A stretch of 64,000 bases of DNA, taken from positions 1 through 64,000 of the forward strand of contig NZ_JACBNY010000005.1 in the NCBI RefSeq assembly GCF_013449735.1, read 5' to 3'. The DNA comes from Pseudolactococcus laudensis. Its GTDB lineage: Bacteria > Bacillota > Bacilli > Lactobacillales > Streptococcaceae. A program made the position numbers and the translations under genes. The notes under the pieces were generated by a model. It was not told the DNA's origin, ran no database searches, and saw only the letters and a program-made list of their open reading frames with translations. Of the stretch, positions 19,101 through 28,870 are shown piece after piece. Position 1 is the stretch's first letter, and each line of letters starts with the position of its first letter.

Positions 19101-19194
19101 GCTTGATTCCCCAATGATTGTCTTTGTTTTTTGTACACTTATTTTAACAATTCTACCATGATTTACTGGCAATAATCAACTTTTAGTCTAAAGG

Positions 19195-19228
19195 CAAAAA
19201 CATAGCCGCCATTTCTGACGACTATGTC
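19195..19228 (-). terminator. Terminator after the amylase gene
   Basis: A 9-bp stem (19200-19208 with 19219-19227, one G-T pair) has a 10-nt loop and a five-T run on the minus strand. It lies 18 bp beyond the reconstructed, not the premature, stop of the amylase gene, which supports the longer original reading frame. Confidence 0.75.
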
Positions 19229-19245
19229 CATTAGTTGAGGCACAA

Positions 19246-20514
19246 TTAAACTCCTTTCAAAATCATAGCCTGATGAAAAGCAACTTTGCCATTGTTACTT
19301 TGAACGATATCACCGGTCAAAAGATCCTCATACTTGCCATTGAGATGTGCTATGCCAATGCCTTAAACTGGGAAAAGACCCACGATTTCTTCAGCGCCTA
19401 GAACATATTTGCCAATCAAAGCTTGACCATCCGCTTCAATCGTATAATAGCCAGTCTTAAAAATTTCTGCTGAGGTAATCTCTGCTAACCTTGCCAGATA
19501 GTCACTCTGATCAAGGCCAGTTTGCCAGTCCACCTTGTCTGCATCAAAGAGGCTTGGGATGTGTTTGGCATGCACTTCTTGACCGGCATAAAGTTGTGTT
19601 GTGCCTTGTTGGAAGTACATGAAAGCAGTCCAAGTAGCGAGTTTTTCTGGGTCAGGAATCAGGGCTGCGGCACGGAAATTATCATGGTTTTCCAGGTAAC
19701 GCATCTTGATATAGTTATCAGGATAAATGACGGTTTGACGTGCCAGAGCCTCAGCATAATCTGCCAAGCTACGTTTGCCTGTCAAGACACCGTTAAAAAC
19801 CTCAAAGACATCATAGTCATAAGCCATGTCAAAGGCTTGGAAGATCTCAGATTCTGAAAGTGCCGTTTGACCTTGACTTCTGTTATAGCTGACGAAACTT
19901 TCTTCGATCGATTCGGATAACCAGATAGCATCAGGTCGTACTTTGGCGACACCTTGACGGGCTTCTAACCAAAAATTTAGCGGCACGAGAGATGCGACAT
20001 CACATCGGAAACCATCCACAAATTCTGCCCACATTTGAAGGGTTTCAATTTGATACTCCCAGAGGTCATGGCTCAGGCTATAATCCAAGTCTTTGACGTC
20101 CGTCCAATCCCCAGTCTTGTTTCCAAAATCTCCGTTAGGCTTACGGTAGAACCACTCGGGATGATGCTGGATGAGCCAAGAATCAGGCGAGGTATGGTTA
20201 TAGACGACATCAATGATGACTTTCATGCCTCTAGCGTGAATCGCCTCAGTCAAATGTACGAAATCAGCTTTTGTGCCATACTCTGGATTGACTTCACGAT
20301 AGTCTTGAATCGCATAAGGTGAGCCAAGAGAACCCTTACGATTGACTTCCCCAATCGGGTGAATGGGCATGAGCCAGATGATGTCAGTACCAAGAGCCTT
20401 GATGCGGTCAAGCTCAGGCTCAATCGCCGCAAAAGTGCCAGCCTCGCTGAAATTACGTGGGAAAATCGAGTAAATAACTTGTCCTCGAAGTGTTTTAGGT
20501 GTATCTACTGCCAT
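19246..20514 (-). pseudogene. amyL: Alpha-amylase-like GH13 gene with premature stop
   Basis: The open part encodes 383 aa of a cytoplasmic GH13 amylase with a full catalytic barrel: DVVYNHTS, GFRCDVAS (Asp172), LSESIEE (Glu201), ENHDNFR (Asp278) and QQGTTQLYAGQE. An in-frame TAA at 19363-19365 cuts it inside the C-terminal beta domain. Beyond it 38 codons stay open in the same frame and read like the rest of that domain (HLNGKYEDLLTGDIV), up to a second stop at 19246 just before the terminator. All catalytic residues remain, so a truncated enzyme might still work. Loss of the last beta strands often harms folding. It overlaps the dexC stop by one base (TAATG). By position it matches amyL of Lactococcus. 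Confidence 0.75.
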
Positions 20515-22289
20515 TAAACGGCCTCGCTTTCTAAAATAACAACAAATCCTTTAGGTTCTAAGATGCCATCACTCAAATGATTGGCAAAAATCACTTGACC
20601 TTCGTCAATTGTCACCTCATAAATTGCCTCACTCGCATTGAAAGTGGCTATCAACCGAGTACCTGATAGACTACGCGTAAAGCTCACAAGATCTCCCTCA
20701 ACATGCCAAGACAAATCACCATCAACAAGAACCGCCAACTGATCCTTGCGAAGTTGGATCAAAGCCTTCATGAAAGCATACATATCGTGATCCTGCTTTT
20801 CAGGACGCCATTCCATAGGCTTGCGGTTATCAGGGTCATTTTCGCCAGTCATGGCATACTCACTACCATAGTAAATATCCGGTGTCCCTTGTTGCAGGAA
20901 CATAAAAGCATACATTTGTTTGACAATGTCTTTATCACCATTAGCAAGACTGAGGACACGCGGGGCATCGTGAGAATCCAATAAATTATACATCATTTGA
21001 TTGGTTTGGTCACGATTGAGCATGAGCTGGGCATTGAGATTGCTGACGAGCTTGTCTGCTGAAATTTTTCTATTGGCGAAATAATCAATAATTGACGCCG
21101 TAAAGGCATAGTTCATCACACCATTGAACTCATCGCCATTGAGCCACGGCTGTGCACTAGTCCAAATTTCACCCAGAATATAAAAGTCTGGATCTAATGC
21201 AGTAACGGCTTGATAAAATCTTTTCCAGAAATGGTGATCAACTTCATTAGCCACATCAATTCGCCAAGCATCAATACCAAATTCACGAATCCAATAGGTA
21301 CTAATATCTAATAGGTAGTCTTGGACTTCAGGATTAGCTGTGTTGAGTTTCGGCATGTGGCGCGTGAAGGCAAAGGTTTCATAATTTGAGTCATCATCAT
21401 ACTCGCTTTTTGGTGTCGTCGTAATTGGCCAAGAATGAATGTGAAACCACTCTGCATACTTAGACTGCTCGCCATTTTCCAGCACATCCAACCATTCTGG
21501 GCTTTCATCCCCTATGTGGTTAAAGACTGCATCTAACATGACTTTTATGCCACGCGCATGAGCCTTATCGACCAGTTCTTTAAAATCAGCTTTGGTGCCA
21601 AAATGTGGGTCGATTTCTAAATAGTTTCTTGTGTCATACTTATGATTAGTTGGTGCCTCAAAAATCGGATTGAAATAAATGCCATTGATACCTAAATCAA
21701 CCAAATGATCTAAATGATCAATCACACCACGTAGGTCACCACCATAAAAAGCCTCACGTGTTGGATGATCATCTGAATTCCAGGGAAGTGTACCTTCATT
21801 ATCATTTGACGGATCACCATTAGCAAAACGCTCTGGAAAGATTTGATACCAAATGGTTTCCTTGACCCATTCAGGTGCTTTAAAGCGATCAATTTCTTGG
21901 AAATAAGGCATTTTGAAATAAGCATTCGATCCCATGAGTCCGTCGTTTGCATCCGACTCCTCATCAATCAGTGGTTCAAAGCCTTGATCACCATAGAAAA
22001 GTTCTTCTCCATCAAGTCCTGTGATATTAAATCCGTAATTAAGGCGATTATGTGGCGCATAGAGCTTTGCTTCCCAGTATTGATGTGTTTCTGTCGCAAG
22101 TCCTCGCGTCATTTCAACATCTGCTTCTTTTTGCCAAACACCATTTAACATATCATAAGGATCGCCTGATACAACGACGATTTTGGCTATATCATCTAAA
22201 GCTGTGCGAACACGAACGCGCATTTCACTTGCTGTATAGAGATAGGCATATTCTGATTCGGGGCGATGGTAAATTGCTGATAAGTTCAT
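20514..22289 (-). CDS. dexC: Neopullulanase / cyclomaltodextrinase (GH13_20)
   Basis: The 591-aa enzyme has an N-terminal CBM34-like domain (about 1-125), which normally mediates dimerisation, and a GH13 barrel: WYQIFPERFANGDP, LDAVFNHIG, AWRIDVANEV (Asp345), LGEIWTSA (Glu374), LLDSHDAPR (Asp441) and the family-typical MPKLNT. No signal peptide is present, so it acts in the cytoplasm on imported maltodextrins, cyclodextrins or pullulan pieces. It is first in an operon with the amylase and divergent from malE. The promoter holds a perfect operator palindrome. The name dexC follows the Lactococcus maltose locus. Confidence 0.92.
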   Translation of the reverse strand: MNLSAIYHRPESEYAYLYTASEMRVRVRTALDDIAKIVVVSGDPYDMLNGVWQKEADVEMTRGLATETHQYWEAKLYAPHNRLNYGFNITGLDGEELFYGDQGFEPLIDEESDANDGLMGSNAYFKMPYFQEIDRFKAPEWVKETIWYQIFPERFANGDPSNDNEGTLPWNSDDHPTREAFYGGDLRGVIDHLDHLVDLGINGIYFNPIFEAPTNHKYDTRNYLEIDPHFGTKADFKELVDKAHARGIKVMLDAVFNHIGDESPEWLDVLENGEQSKYAEWFHIHSWPITTTPKSEYDDDSNYETFAFTRHMPKLNTANPEVQDYLLDISTYWIREFGIDAWRIDVANEVDHHFWKRFYQAVTALDPDFYILGEIWTSAQPWLNGDEFNGVMNYAFTASIIDYFANRKISADKLVSNLNAQLMLNRDQTNQMMYNLLDSHDAPRVLSLANGDKDIVKQMYAFMFLQQGTPDIYYGSEYAMTGENDPDNRKPMEWRPEKQDHDMYAFMKALIQLRKDQLAVLVDGDLSWHVEGDLVSFTRSLSGTRLIATFNASEAIYEVTIDEGQVIFANHLSDGILEPKGFVVILESEAV

Positions 22290-22350
22290 ATTAATTATCT
22301 CCTCTATCTACATATCTTTAAAAATAAGATTTGTAACTGCTTTCAAAAAT

Positions 22351-22387
22351 AGTTTAACATAATAAAGTTAATTTGCAAACGTTTGCA
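22351..22387 (-). promoter_or_regulatory. dexC promoter with perfect operator palindrome
   Basis: TTTGCA (22374-22379), 17 bp and TAAACT (22351-22356) on the minus strand. The -35 is one half of TGCAAACGTTTGCA (22374-22387), identical to the palindrome in the agl promoter. Confidence 0.82.
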
Positions 22388-22532
22388 CATATATTGCTCA
22401 ATAATTTATTTAATTTGTGTTTAATAGTTGTCATTGTTTGGTATTAAAAAATGTGACATCCTTAATAGATAGGCACTAATACACTATAATTTACCTCAAA
22501 AAAATCACTTTACAAAAAAATAAAAATAATGC

Positions 22533-22602
22533 TTGACATTTTAGACAAACGGTTGCATAATAGAGATGTAAAATAAAAACGCTTTCACAAAAGCGATGGA
22601 GG
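22533..22602 (+). promoter_or_regulatory. malE promoter, operator, cre and ribosome binding site
   Basis: TTGACA (22533-22538), 17 bp and CATAAT (22556-22561) form the promoter. GACAAACGGTTGCA (22544-22557) inside the spacer is a MalR-type site. TAAAAACGCTTTCA (22574-22587) just after the -10 is cre-like. GGAGG (22598-22602) is the Shine-Dalgarno, seven bases before malE. Confidence 0.85.
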
Positions 22603-22609
22603 ATTAACT

Positions 22610-23833
22610 ATGAAAACTTGGAAAAAAGCTTTGCTCTCAACAGCAATTCTTGGAACTGCAGCTGTAGCACTCGCTGCTTGTGGCTCATCTAAATCATCTG
22701 ATGGCGGTTCGTCATCTAAAACAGATGGCAAAACAATCCGTCTCTATGTTGATACTGAACAAAAGAAAGCTTACGATCAAGTCGTTGCTGACTTTGAAAA
22801 AGAAAACAAAGACATTAAAGTTGAAGTTAAAGCGAACAACTCTGGTGCCTCAAACGCCAAAACCGACATCGCTAAAGACCCAGCAAAATATGGAGATGTT
22901 TTCCAAGTTCCTCATGATCAATTGGGCGATATGGCAGAAAAAGGTTATATCAATGAAATCGCACCTAAATACGCAGATGCTTCAAAATCAGAAAACAGCG
23001 AACTTGCTTTCAACGCTGTTAACTACAAAGGTAAAACTTACGCACTTCCTTACGAAGAACAATCACAATTCATCTACTATGATAAGACAAAACTCACTGC
23101 TGATGATGTGAAATCTTGGGAAACTTTAACCTCTAAAGGCGTGCTTGGAACAAACTTTGCCGTACCATACAATGTTTACCCTATCTTCTTCTCTGCTGGT
23201 ACAACACTTTATGGAGAAAATGGTGAAACACTTGGCGACATGTCTGTTGACTCAGATAAAGGTGTCAATGCCATGAAATGGTTTGCAGAACAAAAATCTA
23301 ACAAAGGTGTTATGAATACAGACAATACACTTAACCAATTGAAATCTGGTAAAGTATCTGCTATCATCGACGGCCCTTGGTCATCTACTTCAGTTAAAGA
23401 AGTGCTTGGCGACAACATGGCAGTAGCACCATACCCAACAATCAATATCGGGGGGGAAGAAAAACAAATGCAAGCCTTCCTTGGTATTAAATCAATCGCT
23501 GTTAACTCTAAAGCATCTGACCAAGCTGGCGCACAAAAACTCGCAGCCTACCTCACTTCTGAAGCTGCACAACTTGTTCTCTTTAAAGATCAAGGTCTCG
23601 TACCAACAAATACTAAAGCACAAGAAAATGCAGATGTTCAAGCTTCAGACTTGACTAAAACAGTTATCACAATGGCACAAACAGGTCACTCTACTTTGAT
23701 GCCTAAATTAGCTCAAATGTCTATCTTCTGGGACAAAGCAACACCACTTATCAACGGTGCTTACACTGGTCAAATCAAAGAAGCTGACTACAAAGCACAA
23801 TTGGCAACATTTGCTAAAGACATCAATAAATAA
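22610..23833 (+). CDS. malE: Maltose/maltodextrin-binding lipoprotein
   Basis: The 407-aa lipoprotein has a signal peptide and lipobox LAAC (Cys24), a Ser-rich linker and a MalE-type binding domain (DFEKENKDIKVEV, ALPYEEQSQFIYYDK, AIIDGPWS, EAAQLVLFKDQG). It delivers maltose and maltodextrins to MalFG. Codon use is visibly biased to highly expressed codons. It is separated from malF by 165 bp with hairpins, which probably lets malE mRNA accumulate above malFG. Confidence 0.95.
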   Translation: MKTWKKALLSTAILGTAAVALAACGSSKSSDGGSSSKTDGKTIRLYVDTEQKKAYDQVVADFEKENKDIKVEVKANNSGASNAKTDIAKDPAKYGDVFQVPHDQLGDMAEKGYINEIAPKYADASKSENSELAFNAVNYKGKTYALPYEEQSQFIYYDKTKLTADDVKSWETLTSKGVLGTNFAVPYNVYPIFFSAGTTLYGENGETLGDMSVDSDKGVNAMKWFAEQKSNKGVMNTDNTLNQLKSGKVSAIIDGPWSSTSVKEVLGDNMAVAPYPTINIGGEEKQMQAFLGIKSIAVNSKASDQAGAQKLAAYLTSEAAQLVLFKDQGLVPTNTKAQENADVQASDLTKTVITMAQTGHSTLMPKLAQMSIFWDKATPLINGAYTGQIKEADYKAQLATFAKDINK

Positions 23834-23865
23834 TAAATTCGATCAGTGATAAAACAAACATAAAG

Positions 23866-23950
23866 AGTTAGGTGAAACTAACTTTTTATACTTTAAGTTA
23901 GCCTAGTCGTCATGGTTAGTGCTAACCAATATCAGCCCGTCATGCGGGCT
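23866..23950 (+). promoter_or_regulatory. Hairpin cluster between malE and malF
   Basis: Three stem-loops follow each other: AGTTAG/CTAACT (23866-23883) followed by five T, GGTTAGTGCTAACC (23914-23927), and AGCCCG/CGGGCT (23934-23950). The first resembles a weak terminator. The set could attenuate transcription into malFG or protect the 3' end of malE mRNA. Function is inferred. Confidence 0.6.
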
Positions 23951-23998
23951 CGGTCTTATTCAATTCATTTCACTAACTGAAAATTAGGAAGAAACATT

Positions 23999-25375
23999 AT
24001 GGCTAAAAAAAGAAAAATTAATGCAGAATCCATCATTTTGGAAGCTGAACGCAATCTGACTATCCGAGATGTCTGGAATGCCGGCAGTGCAGAAAAGCTA
24101 ACCTTCTTCATCATGGGTCTAAATCAGCTCAAACATAAACAGTTTGCCAAAGGCGCGATGTTCTTGTTATTAGAAATTGCCTTTCTAGGTTGGCTTGTCT
24201 TTAGTGGTATCAGTGCCTTGTCACTTTTGACAACACTTGGGCCTAATAAGGAGATGACAACAGGACTTGATAAAGATGGGATTCCTGTCACGATTCAACC
24301 TGATAATTCAGTCATCATCTTACTTTGGGGCGTCCTTGCGATACTCATTATTGCTGCTTTTATCGTCCTTTTCATCCAAAACTACAAGTCAAACAAACAC
24401 TTGGTTTATCTGAAACAGACTGGACAGCACGTGCCAACTAACAAAGAAGAGTTGGCATCACTTCTGGATAGCAACTTGCACAAAACCTTGATGGCTGTGC
24501 CACTCTTGGGCGTCTTTCTCTTCACGATTTTACCAACGCTTTACATGATCACCATGGCTTTCACCAACTACAATAAAGAGCATGCCATTGCCTTTTCTTG
24601 GACTGGGTTTACGTCATTTGGTCAAATTCTCTCTGGTAACTTGGCTGGGACTTTCTTCCCTGTCTTGATTTGGACACTCATCTGGGCTGTCCTTGCAACT
24701 TTGACAACCTTCCTCGGTGGTGTGCTACTTGCTATGCTAATCGAGTCAAAAGGGATTAAAGGCAAAGAGATGTGGCGGACAATTTTCGTTATCGTCTTTG
24801 CAGTGCCACAATTTGTCACTTTACTTTTGATGGCACAATTCCTTAACACTCAAGGTGCATTAAATAACCTGCTCATGGATTGGCACATCATCTCTGAGCC
24901 GATTAAATTCATCACAACAGACTCAAATGCTTGGGTCTCACGTGCTACCGTTATTGTTGTTAACATGTGGATCGGGATTCCTGTATCCATGTTGACCTCA
25001 ACTGCGATTATCCAAAATTTACCACAAGACCAAATTGAAGCCGCACGTATTGATGGGGCTAATAGCTTTAGAATCTTCAAATCAATCACTTTCCCACAAA
25101 TTTTGTTTGTCATGACGCCAGCTTTAATCCAACAGTTTATTGGTAATATCAACAACTTCAACGTCATTTACCTCTTAACTGGTGGCTGGCCAATGAATGC
25201 CAACTATAATTCAGCTGGTGAGACGGACTTGCTGGTAACTTGGCTCTACAAACTGGTCTTTGGTCAGACGCAACAATACAATGTCGCTGCTGCACTCGGT
25301 ATCTTAATCTTTATCGTCAATGCCAGCATTTCACTTATCGCTTATCGCCGTACTAATGCATTTAAGGAGGGGTAA
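23999..25375 (+). CDS. malF: Maltodextrin ABC transporter permease MalF
   Basis: The 458-aa CUT1 permease has a soluble N-terminal stretch (about 1-45), eight predicted membrane helices and the EAA loop EAARIDGANSFRIFKSITFP (about 355-374). NNFNVIYLLTGGWP is typical of MalF. A GGAAG motif precedes the ATG. It is followed by malG after a 3-bp gap. No malK is encoded nearby, so an MsmK-like ATPase elsewhere must drive it. Confidence 0.94.
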   Translation: MAKKRKINAESIILEAERNLTIRDVWNAGSAEKLTFFIMGLNQLKHKQFAKGAMFLLLEIAFLGWLVFSGISALSLLTTLGPNKEMTTGLDKDGIPVTIQPDNSVIILLWGVLAILIIAAFIVLFIQNYKSNKHLVYLKQTGQHVPTNKEELASLLDSNLHKTLMAVPLLGVFLFTILPTLYMITMAFTNYNKEHAIAFSWTGFTSFGQILSGNLAGTFFPVLIWTLIWAVLATLTTFLGGVLLAMLIESKGIKGKEMWRTIFVIVFAVPQFVTLLLMAQFLNTQGALNNLLMDWHIISEPIKFITTDSNAWVSRATVIVVNMWIGIPVSMLTSTAIIQNLPQDQIEAARIDGANSFRIFKSITFPQILFVMTPALIQQFIGNINNFNVIYLLTGGWPMNANYNSAGETDLLVTWLYKLVFGQTQQYNVAAALGILIFIVNASISLIAYRRTNAFKEG

Positions 25376-25378
25376 ATC

Positions 25379-26239
25379 ATGAAATCTTATGCACATCAAC
25401 GTCTCTTATCATTAGTCGGACGTTACACGCTACTCATCCTTCTTGCAATTGTGTGGCTCTTCCCAATTGTTTGGATTGTCCTCGTGTCCTTTACTAAAAA
25501 CTCAACTGGTTTTGTTGACACGATTATTCCTGATAATTTTACAATTGACAACTATGTTTCACTTCTTAAAAATGAAAATGGTGTCTTTCCATTTGTTAAC
25601 TGGTTGGTTAACACTTTGATTGTATCTGTTCTATCAACAGTCATTTCAACCCTCATCATCATCATGATGAGTTACGTGCTCTCACGTTTGAAATTTGCCT
25701 TCCGTAAACCTTTCTTACAAATCGCTTTGGTACTCGGTATGTTCCCTGGTTTCATGTCAATGATTGCCTTGTACTACATCTTGAAATCATTCAATATGTT
25801 GAGTATCGGTGGTTTGGTTATGGTTTATGCAGGTGGTGCAGGACTTGGTTTCTACATCGCTAAAGGATTCTTTGATACAATTCCAGCATCAATCGATGAA
25901 GCGGCTAAAATAGACGGGGCTAACAAGTGGCAAGTCTTTACCAATATTACCTTGCCGCTTTCAAAACCGATTATCGTCTATACAGCGCTGATGGCTTTCA
26001 TTGCACCGTGGACAGACTTTATCTTCTCAGGTATTATCCTAGGTAACAATGATTCGAAATCATTCACCATTGCTTACGGCCTTTATACAATGGTCTTTAA
26101 CTCCAAAGGCTCTGCAACTACCTACTTTACTCAGTTTATCGCAGGTTGTGTGATCATCGCGATTCCGATTACCTTGCTCTTCATCTTCATGCAAAAATTC
26201 TATGTCAATGGGATTACTGCTGGGGCCGATAAAGGTTAG
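25379..26239 (+). CDS. malG: Maltodextrin ABC transporter permease MalG
   Basis: The 286-aa CUT1 permease has six predicted helices and the EAA loop DEAAKIDGANKWQVFTNITL (about 177-196). The C terminus FMQKFYVNGITAGADKG is the MalG type. GGAGG before the start overlaps the end of malF. It is the last gene of malEFG. Confidence 0.94.
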   Translation: MKSYAHQRLLSLVGRYTLLILLAIVWLFPIVWIVLVSFTKNSTGFVDTIIPDNFTIDNYVSLLKNENGVFPFVNWLVNTLIVSVLSTVISTLIIIMMSYVLSRLKFAFRKPFLQIALVLGMFPGFMSMIALYYILKSFNMLSIGGLVMVYAGGAGLGFYIAKGFFDTIPASIDEAAKIDGANKWQVFTNITLPLSKPIIVYTALMAFIAPWTDFIFSGIILGNNDSKSFTIAYGLYTMVFNSKGSATTYFTQFIAGCVIIAIPITLLFIFMQKFYVNGITAGADKG

Positions 26240-26245
26240 TCTTCA

Positions 26246-26275
26246 AAAAAGCTTGTCATATCAATGGCAGGCTTT
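26246..26275 (+). terminator. Terminator of malEFG
   Basis: AAAAGCTTGTC pairs imperfectly with GGCAGGCTTTT, followed by T. It lies right after malG. Confidence 0.7.
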
Positions 26276-26304
26276 TTGCTTGCTTACATATTTTCACTGC
26301 TATC

Positions 26305-26333
26305 AAAAAGCCTAGCTAAACGCTAGACTTTTC
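26305..26333 (-). terminator. Terminator of the LCP gene
   Basis: AAAGCCTAGC pairs with GCTAGACTTT around TAAAC, with one mismatch and a T run on the minus strand. It lies 20 bp beyond the LCP gene that starts at 27649. Confidence 0.75.
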
Positions 26334-26353
26334 ATTTTAATTAATAGTGCTTA

Positions 26354-27649
26354 TTAGCCCAACAAGTTTTTCAACTTAGCTTGGTATTTATCAAAATCAA
26401 TCAATAATCCAGAACCACCATACTGGTCAAGGGCATCAACCCAATCACCATTTTCTGGTACTGTATAGCTTTCAATCCCCTTAGCTGCATCTAAAGCCAA
26501 ACCTGGCGCATGTGTCAACATAAAGAAGTCACTGACATTAGTAGAGGTCACGCCTTTAATTGTGCCTAAGGCTGAGCTACCAGTAAAGAGAGTTAATGGG
26601 CTCTTAACACCTGACATAATCGCTTGCATCACTTGCTGCTGACGTTTTGTCCGACCGAAGTCACCTTCATCATCTTTACGAAAACGCGCATAGTTCAGTA
26701 ATGTCCGACCATCCATCCGCTGTGGTCCTACCTTAATCTTTTGAATCGGGTCTTGATGTTCTGGTGTCCAATTCAAATCGTCAGGCACATCAACTGATTT
26801 GACAGCTTGTCCATCTATTGTAGAAAATTTAGCATCGATTTTAACGCCCATAGGATAGAGTGAATCAATGACTGTCGCAAAACTATTGAAATTAACCAAA
26901 GCATAATATTGAATATCAATATCAAAGTTTTTCTTCAAGACTTCACGCATATATTCAGCACCTTGATGATCATCTTGTTCGCCAATGTTATAAGCCACAT
27001 TGATTTTAGTATCAGCCCCGTATTGGCTGACACCTGGCTGATAAACTAAAGTATCACGCATGAAGCTCACAAGCTTGACTTTATTATCCTTGGCATTGAC
27101 TTGCATGACCATGATAGAGTCACTTCGTGCATCCCCTGTTGTTTGGAAATCGCGTTGGTCAGTACCCAATATCAAAATATTGGTTGCACCAGATGGTGTT
27201 TTTTGACCAGAAAACTTCTCCGTTTTCAACCCTTCCGGTGCTTTACTTTTACCTCTATGATAGCCATAGATAAAGAAACCAATCATTAAAACGATGACAA
27301 GCAAAAGAAAGCGCCGTAATTTTTTCCAAAAACTTACTTTTTTACGTTTTTTCTTGTTTTTGGGCTTTTTAGTTGGGCGTGGGTGATGATGTTTATTATA
27401 GCCATCTGAGCTGCTATTCGACTCAAAATTTGGTGCTTGGTGATAGGATTGAGAAGAGTGATAGGTTTGATCAGATTGCATTGGCTGACTTGTTTGAGAT
27501 GTTTGATGCGTTTGTTGAGGGGCTTGATGTTGTTGCTGATGCGTTAAATGTTGCCCTGTTAGTCGATTATATTCTGCTAATTCGACATCATTAAGATATC
27601 TGAGATTAGCACGTAGATATTCGATTCTTAATTTTATTCGTTGGTCCAT
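26354..27649 (-). CDS. LytR-CpsA-Psr (LCP) family protein with long cytoplasmic tail
   Basis: The 431-aa type II membrane protein has an unusually Gln/His/Ser-rich N-terminal cytoplasmic region (about 30-90), a basic patch KKPKNKKKRKK, one membrane helix (about 112-132) and an extracellular LCP domain (about 150-390; NILILGTDQR, RSDSIMVM, SFMRDT, FRKDDEGDFGRTKRQQQV). LCP enzymes transfer teichoic acid or polysaccharide chains from lipid carriers to peptidoglycan. It is one of three LCP genes in this window. The ATG lies exactly six bases after the extended -10 box TAAAAT (27656-27661), with TTTACA 17 bp further up, so its mRNA is probably leaderless. Confidence 0.9.
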   Translation of the reverse strand: MDQRIKLRIEYLRANLRYLNDVELAEYNRLTGQHLTHQQQHQAPQQTHQTSQTSQPMQSDQTYHSSQSYHQAPNFESNSSSDGYNKHHHPRPTKKPKNKKKRKKVSFWKKLRRFLLLVIVLMIGFFIYGYHRGKSKAPEGLKTEKFSGQKTPSGATNILILGTDQRDFQTTGDARSDSIMVMQVNAKDNKVKLVSFMRDTLVYQPGVSQYGADTKINVAYNIGEQDDHQGAEYMREVLKKNFDIDIQYYALVNFNSFATVIDSLYPMGVKIDAKFSTIDGQAVKSVDVPDDLNWTPEHQDPIQKIKVGPQRMDGRTLLNYARFRKDDEGDFGRTKRQQQVMQAIMSGVKSPLTLFTGSSALGTIKGVTSTNVSDFFMLTHAPGLALDAAKGIESYTVPENGDWVDALDQYGGSGLLIDFDKYQAKLKNLLG

Positions 27650-27655
27650 TTCTTT

Positions 27656-27684
27656 ATTTTATCAAATTCCTGAGCAAATGTAAA
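27656..27684 (-). promoter_or_regulatory. Leaderless promoter of the LCP gene at 26354
   Basis: TTTACA, 17 bp, TAAAAT (27656-27661, preceded by TGA as extended -10), then AAAGAA and the ATG. Transcription would start at or next to the start codon. Confidence 0.7.
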
Positions 27685-27706
27685 AAAAAACTGAAATAAA
27701 TCAGAA

Positions 27707-28369
27707 TTATTTAACAAAACTTTTAATTTTAGAAACTACTGCTGCAATGCCCATTCCAGTCGTATCAATTAGAATCGCATCATCTGCTTGTTTGAGTGGG
27801 CTGACCTCACGCGTGGAATCTTTACGGTCACGCTCAGCTATCTCAAACTTCAATTGCTCATAATCCGTTTCAATCCCTTTTGCCAAGTTCTCCTTATAGC
27901 GGCGTTCTGCACGTTCTTCGACGGAGGCGACCAAAAAGATTTTTAGTTCAGCATCTGGTAACACAACTGTTCCGATGTCACGACCATCCATAACGATACC
28001 ACCATGGCTTGCAATCTCACGCTGTGCATCAACGAGATACTCACGAATCTCAGGAATGGCTGAAATCTTGGACACGGCATTGGTCACATCATTCTGGCGA
28101 ATAGCATGCGTCACATCTACTTCACCGACATAAACCAACTGGCCTTCTGAAGATGTCCCAAAAGAAATTGGATTTTCTTTTAAAATGGTAATAATTTTTT
28201 CAAAATCGTCATCTAAATCGTTAGACAGGGCAACGTAAGTAGCTGCACGGTACATAGCACCAGTGTCTAAATAGATAATATCAAAATCTTTAGCAATAAT
28301 CTTAGCAACTGTTGATTTTCCACTAGAAGCTGGACCGTCAATTGCAATTCTAATTTCTTTTAAATTCAT
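27707..28369 (-). CDS. cmk: Cytidylate kinase
   Basis: The 220-aa kinase phosphorylates CMP and dCMP. It has P-loop [12 protein letters not shown] (about 10-21), [23 protein letters not shown] and the lid-region [14 protein letters not shown]. The start at 28369 overlaps the stop of the LysM gene (ATGA), giving translational coupling. The longer frame from 28405 lies inside that gene. cmk following a LysM-domain gene is a common order in streptococci. Confidence 0.95.
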   Translation of the reverse strand: MNLKEIRIAIDGPASSGKSTVAKIIAKDFDIIYLDTGAMYRAATYVALSNDLDDDFEKIITILKENPISFGTSSEGQLVYVGEVDVTHAIRQNDVTNAVSKISAIPEIREYLVDAQREIASHGGIVMDGRDIGTVVLPDAELKIFLVASVEERAERRYKENLAKGIETDYEQLKFEIAERDRKDSTREVSPLKQADDAILIDTTGMGIAAVVSKIKSFVK

Positions 28370-28842
28370 TTTAATTTTATGACATCTCCTGGATTTGCAT
28401 ACCAATTCTCAACGGTCATACCGTTAGCCTTGGCAATGGTTTGGGCATCTACACCTGTTCTAGCAGCGATTGAATAAAGACCTTCGCCTGCCTCAACAGT
28501 AGTCGTCTCTCCGGCCACTGTCGAACTTGATTCAGATGTTTGAGCATCTGAAGATTTCTCTTCTGATGCTGTACTCGATTGGCTAGCTGGTGTTGAATTT
28601 GACACACTAGACTTACTGGTATAAAAACTTGACGAAATCTTGGTATTATCAACTAATCGATTGTTCCAGACAATAATAACAACAATCCCGCCAATAATCA
28701 TAAATAAAAGCACAACTAAAAAAGTTAAAAAATTGGTAGAGGCCTCATTTTTTTTAGCTGATCGTTTAGGTGGCAATTCACCACGCGATTCTTGCATGGC
28801 ACCATAAACTTCATTATTCCATGGTTCGTTTTTCTTAGTCAT
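28366..28842 (-). CDS. LysM-domain membrane protein
   Basis: The 158-aa protein has a polar N terminus, one membrane helix (about 33-57), a Ser/Thr-rich extracellular linker (about 65-110) and a single C-terminal LysM domain (about 113-157; [22 protein letters not shown]). It is anchored in the membrane with a peptidoglycan-binding tip facing the wall. A good Shine-Dalgarno (AAAGGA) precedes the start. It is co-transcribed with cmk and divergent from the ferredoxin gene. Confidence 0.9.
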   Translation of the reverse strand: MTKKNEPWNNEVYGAMQESRGELPPKRSAKKNEASTNFLTFLVVLLFMIIGGIVVIIVWNNRLVDNTKISSSFYTSKSSVSNSTPASQSSTASEEKSSDAQTSESSSTVAGETTTVEAGEGLYSIAARTGVDAQTIAKANGMTVENWYANPGDVIKLK

Positions 28843-28858
28843 GATGTCCTTTCTCTGT

Positions 28859-28870
28859 TATACTAGTAGT
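28859..28870 (+). promoter_or_regulatory. Leaderless promoter of the ferredoxin gene
   Basis: Extended -10 TGT-TATACT (box 28859-28864), then AGTAGT and the ATG at 28871. No Shine-Dalgarno is present. Confidence 0.65.
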
